The translations under genes and the position numbers were made by a program. The notes below the pieces were generated by a model, which saw only the letters and a program-made list of their open reading frames with translations, was not told the DNA's origin and did no database searches. Shown here in pieces: positions 27,161 through 34,101 of a stretch of DNA of 64,000 nt. How positions within the stretch are numbered: position 1 is the first letter of the stretch; each line of letters begins with the position of its first letter. Source of the DNA: Kribbella sp. ALI-6-A (GTDB taxonomy: Bacteria > Actinomycetota > Actinomycetes > Propionibacteriales > Kribbellaceae); contig NZ_MTQN01000010.1 in NCBI RefSeq assembly GCF_001984195.1, forward strand, positions 62,001 to 126,000. Direction: 5' to 3'.

Positions 27161-27169
27161 GCCGCCACT

Positions 27170-27191
27170 GTAGTAGCGTGTCTACATGTAG
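27170..27191 (-). promoter_or_regulatory. Candidate operator upstream of copper-oxidase operon
   Basis: The 10-bp perfect palindrome CTACATGTAG (27182-27191) is adjoined by GTAG-N8-CTAC (27170-27185). It lies 10-32 bases upstream of the first start codon. The core TACATGTA resembles BlaI/CopY-type TACA..TGTA operators. The regulator is not encoded beside it. Confidence 0.5.
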
Positions 27192-27225
27192 CGCGACCAG
27201 GTAAACCCTGAGTCGCCCCTGGCGG

Positions 27226-27795
27226 CTACGGCATCAGAGCCCGCCGGACGGTCGCCGCCAGCGCCTGACGGCGACGTTCGTGCACCTCGTCGGTGTCGTC
27301 CGGGCCGGCGGCGTGAGTCAGGCTGGCTGCCGCCCAGGTGCTCGCCAGGGCGATGAGCATCGAGTGCACGTCCACCGGATCCAGGTCCGCCACGACGTGG
27401 CCGCTGCGTTGCGCCGCCTCGATCGCGGCCAGTTTGTCCTTGTCGTGGCCGGCCCAGTCGGCGAACAGGTCGCCGGTCGGGGTGCGCTCGAGCCGGGCCC
27501 AGGTCGCCAGCCGAACCAGCTCCGGATGCTCGACGTTGGAGTCGTAGAGGCGTGCGGCGTACCCGGGCAGGTCGTCGGCGGTCAGCGGGACCTGGTCGAT
27601 GTTGGCCACGACGTGCTCGGCCAGGACGACGTCGAACAGGGCGTCCTTGTTGCCGTAGTACGCGTAGAGCTGGGCCTTGTTGGCCTTCGCGTCGGCCGCG
27701 ATCCGGTCGACCCGGGCGCCGGCGATGCCGTGGGTCGCGAACTCCGCGGTCGCGGCGTCGAGAATGCGCCGCCTGGTGGCTTGTCCATCTCCCAT
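27226..27795 (-). CDS. TetR-family transcriptional regulator
   Basis: 189 residues from ATG 27795 (alternative ATG 27804). DNA-binding domain: RRRILDAATAEFATHGIAGARVDRIAADAKANKAQLYAYYGNKDALF. The ligand domain is alpha-helical and unlike a named group. It is divergent from the aldo-keto reductase gene, and two palindromes lie between them, so it probably represses both. Confidence 0.94.
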   Translation of the reverse strand: MGDGQATRRRILDAATAEFATHGIAGARVDRIAADAKANKAQLYAYYGNKDALFDVVLAEHVVANIDQVPLTADDLPGYAARLYDSNVEHPELVRLATWARLERTPTGDLFADWAGHDKDKLAAIEAAQRSGHVVADLDPVDVHSMLIALASTWAAASLTHAAGPDDTDEVHERRRQALAATVRRALMP

Positions 27796-27812
27796 GAACC
27801 CCATCCTACTCG

Positions 27813-27876
27813 AAACAAACTGGTTGGTTTGTTTTTGCAGCGGTAGCGGCCTAGAGTCGAGAAAACCAACTGGTTT
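27813..27876. promoter_or_regulatory. Two TetR operators between regulator and aldo-keto reductase
   Basis: Site 1 is the perfect palindrome AAACAAAC-N6-GTTTGTTT (27813-27834). Site 2 is AAACCA-AC-TGGTTT (27863-27876), with TTTGTTT continuing to the right. They share the half-site core and lie near each start codon, a typical divergent TetR arrangement. Confidence 0.8.
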
Positions 27877-27899
27877 GTTTCTGACTAGGGAGTTGTGGC

Positions 27900-28892
27900 A
27901 TGCAGCAGCGCACACTCGGCCGCGAAGGCCTGACCGTGTCCGCCCTCGGACTCGGCACGATGGGCATGACGATGGCGTACGGCGCGCCCGACGCCGAGGG
28001 GGGAATCGCGACGATCCGGCGGGCCTACGAGCTCGGGATCACGTTCTTCGACACCGCCGAGCTGTACGGCGCCGGGACCGGGAGCAACGAGCAGCTGCTC
28101 GGCCGCGCGGTGAAGGACTTCCGCGACGACGTCGTGCTGGCGACCAAGTTCGGCTTCGACATGACGAAGAACCCGCTCGAGGGCGAGGCGCTCGACAGCC
28201 GGCCGGAGAACATCCGCAAGGTCGCCGAGAACAGCCTGCGCTACCTCGGCACCGACCGGCTCGACGTGTTCTATCAGCACCGGGTCGACCCGGCGGTGCC
28301 GATCGAGGAGGTCGCCGGCGCGGTCGGCGAGCTGATCCAGGCCGGCAAGGTCCGGTACTTCGGGTTGAGCGAGGCCGGGCCGGAGGCGATCCGCCGGGCG
28401 CACGCCGTCCAGCCGGTGTCGGTGCTGCAGACGGAGTACTCGCTGTTCGAGCGCGAGGTCGAGGACACCGTGCTGCCCGTCGTACGGGAGCTGGGGATCG
28501 GGTTCGTGCCGTACTCGCCGCTCGGGCGGGGTTTCCTGACCGGAGATGTTCGGCCGGCCAGTGAGTACCCGGAGGACGACATGCGAAGCTTCGACGATCG
28601 CTGGCAAGGCAAGAACTTCGAGGCGAACCTGGCGGCGGTCGAGGAGCTGAAGACCTTCGCGGAGAGCAAGGGAATTACGGCGACACAGCTGGCGCTGGCG
28701 TGGCTGCTGGCCCAGGGCGACGACATCGTGCCGATCCCGGGGACCCGCAAGGTGCACCGGATCGAGGAGAACGCCGCCGCGGCGGCGGTGGAGCTGACGA
28801 CCGCTGACCTGGAGCGGATCCGGGAGATCCTGCCGCACGGTTCGTACGGCAGTCGTTACCTGGCCCAGCACATGCCGGAGTGGGCTCGCTGA
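27900..28892 (+). CDS. Aldo/keto reductase
   Basis: 330 residues, a TIM-barrel NADPH-dependent reductase. Motifs: the catalytic Asp/Tyr segment TFFDTAELYGAG, Lys in LATKFGFD, His in VFYQHRVDP, and the cofactor site GTRKVHRIEENAAA near the C-terminus. The length and order match the YajO/AKR11-13 type. GGGAG precedes ATG 27900. The adjacent TetR suggests induction by a reactive carbonyl or toxic compound. Confidence 0.95.
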   Translation: MQQRTLGREGLTVSALGLGTMGMTMAYGAPDAEGGIATIRRAYELGITFFDTAELYGAGTGSNEQLLGRAVKDFRDDVVLATKFGFDMTKNPLEGEALDSRPENIRKVAENSLRYLGTDRLDVFYQHRVDPAVPIEEVAGAVGELIQAGKVRYFGLSEAGPEAIRRAHAVQPVSVLQTEYSLFEREVEDTVLPVVRELGIGFVPYSPLGRGFLTGDVRPASEYPEDDMRSFDDRWQGKNFEANLAAVEELKTFAESKGITATQLALAWLLAQGDDIVPIPGTRKVHRIEENAAAAAVELTTADLERIREILPHGSYGSRYLAQHMPEWAR

Positions 28893-28910
28893 ACCGGCCG
28901 AGCCGCACTG

Positions 28911-29255
28911 CTAGGTGAGCTGGCCCAGCCGCGAGACCGAGATGCCGGCGCGTTCGCAGACCCAGTGTGGGTCGGGGCCGAGCTCGGGCTCGATCCGCAG
29001 TTCGTGGTCGTTGAGGTCGTCGCAGGCCGTGCAGCGGGGCCAGCGCACGCCGGAGTCGGTGAGCCGGTCCTGCATGTCCTGCGCGACCAGGCCGGCGATG
29101 TGCTCGGCGCCGTCCGGCCACTGGTCGAGCCACCACTGCCGCTCGGCGACGGCGTCCTCGAGCGCGGACACCGTGACGGCGTCGTCGAATCCCCGCGCGG
29201 CCAGGTCGTGAAGCACCAGCGCGCGGGCGGTCAGCAAGATCCCCGGCTCACTCAT
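28911..29255 (-). CDS. Hypothetical protein with Cys-x2-Cys motif
   Basis: 114 residues. Residues 70-80 read RWPRCTACDDLND, and a further Cys lies in HWVCERAG, so a zinc-binding role is possible. The N-terminal two-thirds is helical. A ribosome site (AAGGGCG) precedes ATG 29255, and codon third positions are G/C-rich as in real genes. Family not recognised. It is convergent with the aldo-keto reductase gene. Confidence 0.8.
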   Translation of the reverse strand: MSEPGILLTARALVLHDLAARGFDDAVTVSALEDAVAERQWWLDQWPDGAEHIAGLVAQDMQDRLTDSGVRWPRCTACDDLNDHELRIEPELGPDPHWVCERAGISVSRLGQLT

Positions 29256-29314
29256 CGCCCTTCAGCCTGCCAGACCCCACCGACAAACCCCACACCCCCG
29301 TCCCAGCCCTCCCG

Positions 29315-29408
29315 CCCCATTTCGACGGTTGACCCCCGCAGTTGCGGGTTCCATGGCTGCCTGCGGACCTGGAACCCACCTGTTCCAGGGTCAACCATCC
29401 AAATGGGG
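29315..29408. other. 94-bp cloverleaf-like intergenic element
   Basis: Outer arms 29315-29335 and 29388-29408 pair over 17 of 21 positions (CCCCATTT with AAATGGGG; GGTTGACCC with GGGTCAACC). Inside are hairpins CCCGCA-GT-TGCGGG (29335-29348) and TGGAAC-N6-GTTCCA (29370-29387), and an alternative 8-bp stem 29346-29353 with 29370-29377. This could be a mobile repeat or structured RNA. No ORF is supported within it. Confidence 0.7.
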
Positions 29409-29467
29409 TTGGGGCGGAGGGCGGTTGCGGGGTGGTGGAGGGCAGGGCTGAGGGTGCGTCGGCGGGC

Positions 29468-29680
29468 TCAGCGGGTGACCGGGTCGCAGGTGGGGTCGAG
29501 GCGGTTGGCCAGCCGGAGCTCGCGTTCGGCGACCGAGCGCAGGATGGCCACGGTCCGGGCGCGCAGGGCGAGACCGCGGCGCGGACGGCGCGGCTCGTGC
29601 GGCTGCTGGGGAGCGTCGGGCAGGGCGGAGTGGGACAGCGATCGGGCGTTCTCCACGGCGGTGTTGCCGGCGATGAACAT
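29468..29680 (-). CDS. Small Arg-rich hypothetical protein
   Basis: 70 residues. ATG 29680 follows a strong ribosome site (GAAGGGAG), and third codon positions are almost all G/C, so it is very likely translated. The sequence is soluble with a Pro/Arg middle (HEPRRPRRGLALRART) and ends in ANRLDPTCDPVTR. No homology is recognised. It lies downstream of the LacI gene on the same strand, with an 80-base gap. Confidence 0.7.
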   Translation of the reverse strand: MFIAGNTAVENARSLSHSALPDAPQQPHEPRRPRRGLALRARTVAILRSVAERELRLANRLDPTCDPVTR

Positions 29681-29759
29681 GGTGGTGCTCCCTTCGAAAA
29701 GAGCGTGGTGAAGTGTCCGGCGGCCGGACGGCCGTCGGTCGGTCAGTGGGTGGTGAGGT

Positions 29760-30800
29760 TCAGTTACGCGGTGCCGGACCGCTGCTGGAACGGACGACCA
29801 GCTCGGTCGGCATCATGATCTGGCGTTCTTGTACGGCGGGGTCGAGCAGCACGCGGCCGACCATCCGGCCCTTGTCCTTGATCGGCTGGCGGACCGTGGT
29901 CAGCCCGGCCGGTTCGGCCTGCGGGATGTCGTCGAAGCCGGCCACGGTCAGGTCCCGGCCGGGAACCAGCCCGCGGGTCTTCATCGCCTCCATCGCACCG
30001 AGCGCCTGGACGTCGCTCAGCCCGACGATCGCGGTCGGCCGGTCCTGGGAGTCCAGCACCCACTCGGCCCCGATCAGTCCGGAGCTGAACGCGTTGTGCC
30101 CACCGGAGACCAGCCGGATCCTGGCGTCCGGCATCTCCTTCTGCAGGCCACGGATCCGCAGCTCGCAGTCGGTGTAGCCGACCTCGTCCAGCGTCATCTC
30201 GACCGGCTGGGTGCCGGCCGCCTCCGCGTTGTCGACCAGGACGACGACCTCGCGGTGCCCGAGCCGGTTCAGGTGCTTGCCGAGCTTGGCCGCGGCCTCC
30301 ACCTCGTCGATCGCGACCCAGGACAGGTCCGGGTGGTCACCGCGGTCGGTCGACACCATCGGGACGCCGCGCGCCCGCAAGGTGTCCAGCGCCGGGTGCC
30401 CGCCCGCGACACAGAAGATCGCGGCCGCGTCGATGGCCGCCTGCTGGACGGCGTTCGTCCCGCCCTGGATGTCGGACGAGCTGAGCGGCATCAGCAGCAA
30501 ACTGGTGGCGAACTCCTCGGCGACCTCGGCGAGACCGGCCAGGAAGCCCACGGCGTACGGGTCGGAGAAGGCGTAGGCGAGCTTGTCGGTGAACAGCACG
30601 CCGACCGCGCCCGCCTTGCCGCTGCGCAGCGCCCGCGCCGAGGCGTCCGGCCCGGCGTACCCGAGCTCGCGGGCGGTCTCGAGGATGCGCTCGCGCAACG
30701 CCGCCGACAGCTGGTCGGGCTTGTTGTAGGCGTTCGAGACGGTCGACGGCGACACTCCGACGGCCTGCGCGACGGTCTTCAGCGTGACTCCCGGCGACAT
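29760..30800 (-). CDS. LacI-family transcriptional regulator
   Basis: 346 residues from ATG 30800, preceded by GGTGGG (a GTG at 30809 is possible). N-terminal HTH: TLKTVAQAVGVSPSTVSNAYNKP and the hinge helix DASARALRSGKAG. The periplasmic-binding-like core has VGVLFTDKLAY and ends with TVAGFDDIPQAEPAGLTTV, usual for sugar-responsive repressors. Divergent from cutC, with a 46-bp palindrome between, so it probably controls its own gene and cutC. Confidence 0.95.
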   Translation of the reverse strand: MSPGVTLKTVAQAVGVSPSTVSNAYNKPDQLSAALRERILETARELGYAGPDASARALRSGKAGAVGVLFTDKLAYAFSDPYAVGFLAGLAEVAEEFATSLLLMPLSSSDIQGGTNAVQQAAIDAAAIFCVAGGHPALDTLRARGVPMVSTDRGDHPDLSWVAIDEVEAAAKLGKHLNRLGHREVVVLVDNAEAAGTQPVEMTLDEVGYTDCELRIRGLQKEMPDARIRLVSGGHNAFSSGLIGAEWVLDSQDRPTAIVGLSDVQALGAMEAMKTRGLVPGRDLTVAGFDDIPQAEPAGLTTVRQPIKDKGRMVGRVLLDPAVQERQIMMPTELVVRSSSGPAPRN

Positions 30801-30823
30801 CGGTCCCACCCTTCTCGAACAGT

Positions 30824-30869
30824 CTTCTGTATCGTTCTTCTAAATCGATCTAGAAAAACGATACAGAAG
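30824..30869. promoter_or_regulatory. 46-bp near-perfect palindrome between lacI-type gene and cutC
   Basis: Arms CTTCTGTATCGTT (30824-30836) and AACGATACAGAAG (30857-30869) pair exactly over 13 bases. The centre (30839-30854) is TCTAAATCGATCTAGA, a LacI-type operator core with central CG. Only a few positions break the full symmetry. This could hold two or three overlapping operators. Confidence 0.85.
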
Positions 30870-30912
30870 ATCGCCGGGCAGTGCAACGGGAAATCTGACC
30901 AGGCTCTGCTGG

Positions 30913-31638
30913 ATGATGGTCGCCATGGGGTCGTTGCTCGAGGTCATCGCGTTGCATCCGGCGGATGCCGAGGCGGCTCAGGAGGGTGGGGCGGACCGGC
31001 TGGAGCTCTGCGCGTCGATGGAGGCGGACGGGCTGAGTCCGTCGGTGTCGACGGTCAGTGCGATCCGGCGGGTGACCGACCTGCCGTTGCGGGTGATGCT
31101 GCGGCTGACCGACTCGTTCGCGGTGAACGGCGCGGAGCTGAACCGGCTGACCGCGATGGCGCAGTCCTACCTGAGCGCCGGGGCGGACGGGTTCGTGCTG
31201 GGCTTCCTGACGCCGGACAACGAGATCGACACCGAGTCCGTCGCGGCGCTGGCCGGCACGTTCGCCGGGACGCCGTGGACGTTCCATCGCGCGATCGACC
31301 ACGTGCTCGAGCCGCGGCCGGCGTGGCGGGCGCTGCGGACGCTGCCGGGTCTCGACACCGTGCTCACGGCGGGTTCGGCGCTCGGCGTCGGCCACGGGCT
31401 GGACGACCTGACCGCGCTGGCAAAGGCCGAGCCGGCGGTCGCGGGCGTGATGATGGCGGGCGGCTCGCTGCAGCCGGAGCACGTGCCGTGGCTCTACCAA
31501 GCCGGCGTACGCAAGTTCCATGTCGGGTCGTCGGTGCGCCAGGACGGTTCGTGGACCAAGGCCTACGTGAACTCGCGCTTCGTCCGGTCGTGGCGCAACC
31601 TGCTGGACGCCCAGGACACCAAGGAGACGACCGCGTGA
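30913..31638 (+). CDS. cutC: CutC-family protein
   Basis: 241 residues from ATG 30913; ATG 30925 is an equally good start, with neither showing a strong ribosome site. TIM-barrel of the CutC family: LLEVIALHPADAEAAQEGGADRLELCASMEADGLSPS, VMLRLTDSFAVNGAEL, GFVLGFLTPDNEIDTESV, WTFHRAID, and FHVGSSVR. The family was named for copper homeostasis, but a role in carbohydrate metabolism is equally possible, and the adjacent LacI regulator supports that. Overlaps the DUF4031 gene by four bases. Confidence 0.92.
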   Translation: MMVAMGSLLEVIALHPADAEAAQEGGADRLELCASMEADGLSPSVSTVSAIRRVTDLPLRVMLRLTDSFAVNGAELNRLTAMAQSYLSAGADGFVLGFLTPDNEIDTESVAALAGTFAGTPWTFHRAIDHVLEPRPAWRALRTLPGLDTVLTAGSALGVGHGLDDLTALAKAEPAVAGVMMAGGSLQPEHVPWLYQAGVRKFHVGSSVRQDGSWTKAYVNSRFVRSWRNLLDAQDTKETTA

Positions 31639-31892
31639 TCCTGATCGACCCCCCGGTCTGGCCGGGCTGGGACCGGGTCTGGTCGCACCTGGTCAGCGAC
31701 GAGTCGTACGACGAACTGCACGCCTTCGCCCGCAAGGTCGGCATCCCCGCGCGCGGCTTCGACCGCGACCACTACGACGTCCCGTCCGACCTGTACGACG
31801 ACATGGTGGCCGCCGGCGCGACGCCGGTGCCGAGTCGCGTCCTGGTCCGGCGCCTGATCGAGTCCGGCCTCAGACACCGCAAGGGAGAATAA
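31635..31892 (+). CDS. DUF4031 protein
   Basis: 85 residues from GTG 31635, whose GTGA overlaps the cutC stop. It matches DUF4031 almost throughout: ILIDPPVWPGWDRVWSHLVSDESYDELHAFARKVGIP followed by GFDRDHYDVPSDLYDDMVAAG. Conserved His and Asp residues suggest a small enzyme or metal site, but no function is established. The terminator hairpin begins at the next base after the stop. Confidence 0.9.
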   Translation: MILIDPPVWPGWDRVWSHLVSDESYDELHAFARKVGIPARGFDRDHYDVPSDLYDDMVAAGATPVPSRVLVRRLIESGLRHRKGE

Positions 31893-31925
31893 AAGGTGCC
31901 CCGGGCAACTAGCCCGGGGCACCTT
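31893..31925. terminator. Bidirectional terminator between DUF4031 and tuf-like gene
   Basis: Perfect 14-bp stem AAGGTGCCCCGGGC (31893-31906) with its complement (31912-31925), loop AACTA, followed on the plus strand by CTCTT. It lies directly between two convergent stop codons. Confidence 0.92.
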
Positions 31926-31929
31926 CTCT

Positions 31930-33117
31930 TCAATCGAGCAGCTCGGTCACCGTGCCGGCGGCGACGGTGTGGCCGCCCTCGCGGACGGCGAAGCCGAGGC
32001 CGACGTTCAGCGCGACCGGCTTGGCCAGCTCCACGCCCAGGTCGACCGTGTCGCCGGGCATCACCAGGGCGATCTCACCCAGGTCGATGCCGCCGTCCAC
32101 GTCGGTGGTCCGGATGTAGAACTGCGGCCGGTACTCGGCGCCGAACGGGCTGTGCCGGCCGCCCTCGGCGGTCGACAGCGCGTGCAGCGTCGCCCGGAAC
32201 TTCCGGTGCGGCGTCACACTGCCCGGCAGCGCGACGACCTGACCGCGACGGACCTCGTCGCGCTTCACGCCGCGCAGCAGGATCGCCGCGTTGTCGCCCG
32301 CCTCCGCGGACTCCAGCGACTTGCCGAACGTCTCCATGCCGATCGCCGTACTGACGACCGTCGGACCGAGGCCCACCACCTCCACGGCGTCGCCGAGCTT
32401 CAGCGAACCGCGCTCGACCGCACCGGTGACGACCGTGCCGCGACCGCTGATCGTCAGCACGTTCTCGATCGGCATCAGGAACGGCTCGCCCAGCTCACGG
32501 TCCGGTGTCGGCACGTAGCTGTCGACGGCGTCCAGCAGTTCACCGATCGACGCGGTCCATTGCGGGTCGCCCTCCAGGGCACGCAGCCCGGAGACGCGCA
32601 CCACCGGCACCTCGTCGCCCGGGAAGCCGTACTCCGACAGCAGTTCCCGGACCTCCAGCTCGACCAGGTCGAGCAGTTCGGGGTCGTCGACGGCGTCCGC
32701 CTTGTTCAGCGCGACCACCAGGTACGGCACTCCGACGCGTTGCGCGAGCAGCACGTGCTCACGGGTCTGCGGCATGGCGCCGTCCTGCGCCGACACGACC
32801 AGGATCGCGGCGTCCACCTGGGCGGCACCGGTGATCATGTTCTTCACGTAGTCGGCGTGGCCCGGCATGTCCACGTGCGCGTAGTGCCGGGTGGCGGTCT
32901 CGTACTCGACGTGCGAGATGTTGATGGTGATCCCGCGCTGGACCTCCTCCGGCGCCCGGTCGATCCCGTCGAAGGCGACGAACGAGTTGAGGCTCGGGTC
33001 GCGCTCGGCGAGCACCTTGGTGATCGCGGCGGTCAGCGTGGTCTTGCCATGGTCCACGTGGCCCATGGTTCCGATGTTGAGGTGCGGCTTGGTCCGCACG
33101 AACTGGCTCTTGGCCAT
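31930..33117 (-). CDS. tuf: EF-Tu paralogue (second, divergent copy)
   Basis: 395 residues from ATG 33117, [27 protein letters not shown]. GTPase motifs are intact: GHVDHGKT, the switch-II segment DMPGH (normally DCPGH), NKAD and the SGL element (normally SAL). The usual Cys in switch II is replaced by Met. Absence of rpsL-rpsG-fusA and many non-consensus positions mark it as a tuf3-like second copy, as in Streptomyces, where it responds to amino-acid starvation. Lies behind a structured leader. Likely delivers aminoacyl-tRNA under special conditions. Confidence 0.95.
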   Translation of the reverse strand: MAKSQFVRTKPHLNIGTMGHVDHGKTTLTAAITKVLAERDPSLNSFVAFDGIDRAPEEVQRGITINISHVEYETATRHYAHVDMPGHADYVKNMITGAAQVDAAILVVSAQDGAMPQTREHVLLAQRVGVPYLVVALNKADAVDDPELLDLVELEVRELLSEYGFPGDEVPVVRVSGLRALEGDPQWTASIGELLDAVDSYVPTPDRELGEPFLMPIENVLTISGRGTVVTGAVERGSLKLGDAVEVVGLGPTVVSTAIGMETFGKSLESAEAGDNAAILLRGVKRDEVRRGQVVALPGSVTPHRKFRATLHALSTAEGGRHSPFGAEYRPQFYIRTTDVDGGIDLGEIALVMPGDTVDLGVELAKPVALNVGLGFAVREGGHTVAAGTVTELLD

Positions 33118-33205
33118 GATGTGAGTTTTCCCTTGCTGGTCAGTGGATTTGACGAGAGCCAGGACCCCCGGCCACCACGTCACCGCACAGCACAAGGGCT
33201 GCGAG

Positions 33206-33264
33206 GGAGGGGGCCGGTTGCCGTGCCACCCTCCTCCGCGGGTCCTGCTTCAGCAGGAGGAGGG
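33206..33264 (-). promoter_or_regulatory. Leader with mutually exclusive hairpins and T-box-like motif, upstream of tuf paralogue
   Basis: RNA is read on the minus strand. Hairpin A pairs CCCTCCTCC (33256-33264) with GGAGGAGGG (33229-33237), 9 bp. Hairpin B pairs GGAGGG (33229-33234) with CCCTCC (33206-33211), so the two exclude each other. Within B lies GGGTGGCACGGC, resembling the T-box core AGGGTGGNACCGC, with TGGC able to contact a tRNA ending GCCA. A candidate promoter (TTGCCC-N17-TACCGT, 33377-33405) gives a leader of about 250 bases. T-box identity is not proven; an attenuator is the alternative. Confidence 0.45.
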
Positions 33265-33376
33265 TCGGCTTCGCGCGCCGGTGAACAGATCTGAATCCGC
33301 TGACGCCCACGCGGCAGCGCCCGTCAGGCACAGGCCCGACAGGTACGCAGCAGAATCCGCGCGGAACATGGTCATC

Positions 33377-33405
33377 ACGGTAGGCATCAACCACGCCCGG
33401 GGCAA
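33377..33405 (-). promoter_or_regulatory. Candidate promoter of tuf-like gene
   Basis: Minus strand: TTGCCC at 33400-33405, 17-base spacer, TACCGT at 33377-33382. Transcript start about 33370. It overlaps the 3' end of nothing coding and fits the length of a long leader. Confidence 0.55.
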
Positions 33406-33415
33406 CGGAATTCCC

Positions 33416-34099
33416 TCAGCCCAGATAGGCCCGGCGAACCGCCGGGTCGAGCTTGTCCACGGCGTACCGCAAGGCCGGCCGGGCCAAAGAGCTCGCATGC
33501 TGGTCGAGCCACGCGCGCAGGGCCGGCTCGTCCTGCACACCCGCGTATTTCAAGGCGATCCCGACCGGTTTGCAGACCACGGGATCGGCGTCCTCGGCGA
33601 GCAACGAAGCCAGCGCGAACACGTCGGCGAGGTCGTGCGGCCGGCCTGATCCGACGAAGCCGAGCGGTGCGGTCATCGCCGTACGGCGACGCAGCGGGTC
33701 CGTCGATCGGGCCAGCTCGAACAGCGGGTCGCGGGGCCGGTCGTGCAGGTAGCCGCCGATGACGCGGGGCGCCGCCCGGTCGACCATGTCCCAGTTGTCG
33801 ATCCGGTCGTGCCGGGCCAGGTACAGCTCGTACGCCGCCCGGCGCTCGTCGTCCGGCAGCTTCGCCTTGCGGACCTTGAAGTCGAGCACACAGAACGCCG
33901 CCAGCCTCGGCTCGTACGCCGTGGCGTCCAGCAGCCGGTCGACCTCGGTCATCGGCAGGCCGGTGAAGGACTTCGCCATCGAGAACACTGTGCCCATCCG
34001 GACGCCGAGCACGCCGCCGTCACCGTGGTAGTGGCGTTGCGGGTACTTCTCCGGGTCCGCGGCCGACCGCAGCGCGTCGACGAGGGCGGCGGCGTCCAT
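33416..34099 (-). CDS. AlkD-type DNA alkylation repair protein
   Basis: 227 residues, all-helical HEAT-like repeats. Segments such as GVRMGTVFSMAKSFTGLPMTEVDRLLDA, RHDRIDNWDMVDRAAPRVIGGYL, and the WD motif match the AlkD family. AlkD removes positively charged alkylated bases from DNA without flipping them. The Asp in NWDMVD aligns with the catalytic Asp of AlkD. Starts two bases after the stop codon of the HD-propeller gene, so the two are co-transcribed. Confidence 0.9.
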   Translation of the reverse strand: MDAAALVDALRSAADPEKYPQRHYHGDGGVLGVRMGTVFSMAKSFTGLPMTEVDRLLDATAYEPRLAAFCVLDFKVRKAKLPDDERRAAYELYLARHDRIDNWDMVDRAAPRVIGGYLHDRPRDPLFELARSTDPLRRRTAMTAPLGFVGSGRPHDLADVFALASLLAEDADPVVCKPVGIALKYAGVQDEPALRAWLDQHASSLARPALRYAVDKLDPAVRRAYLG

Positions 34100-34101
34100 G
34101 G

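Noticed and set aside
29829..31892. A 687-codon plus-strand frame across LacI and CutC genes
   Set aside because: It is a shadow of the minus-strand LacI gene and out of frame with cutC; only its last 85 codons (from GTG 31635) are a real gene (DUF4031).
33250..33370. A leader peptide (about 40 codons) within the tuf leader
   Set aside because: An open frame exists but has no ribosome site and no run of a single amino acid, so I keep the RNA-structure explanation.
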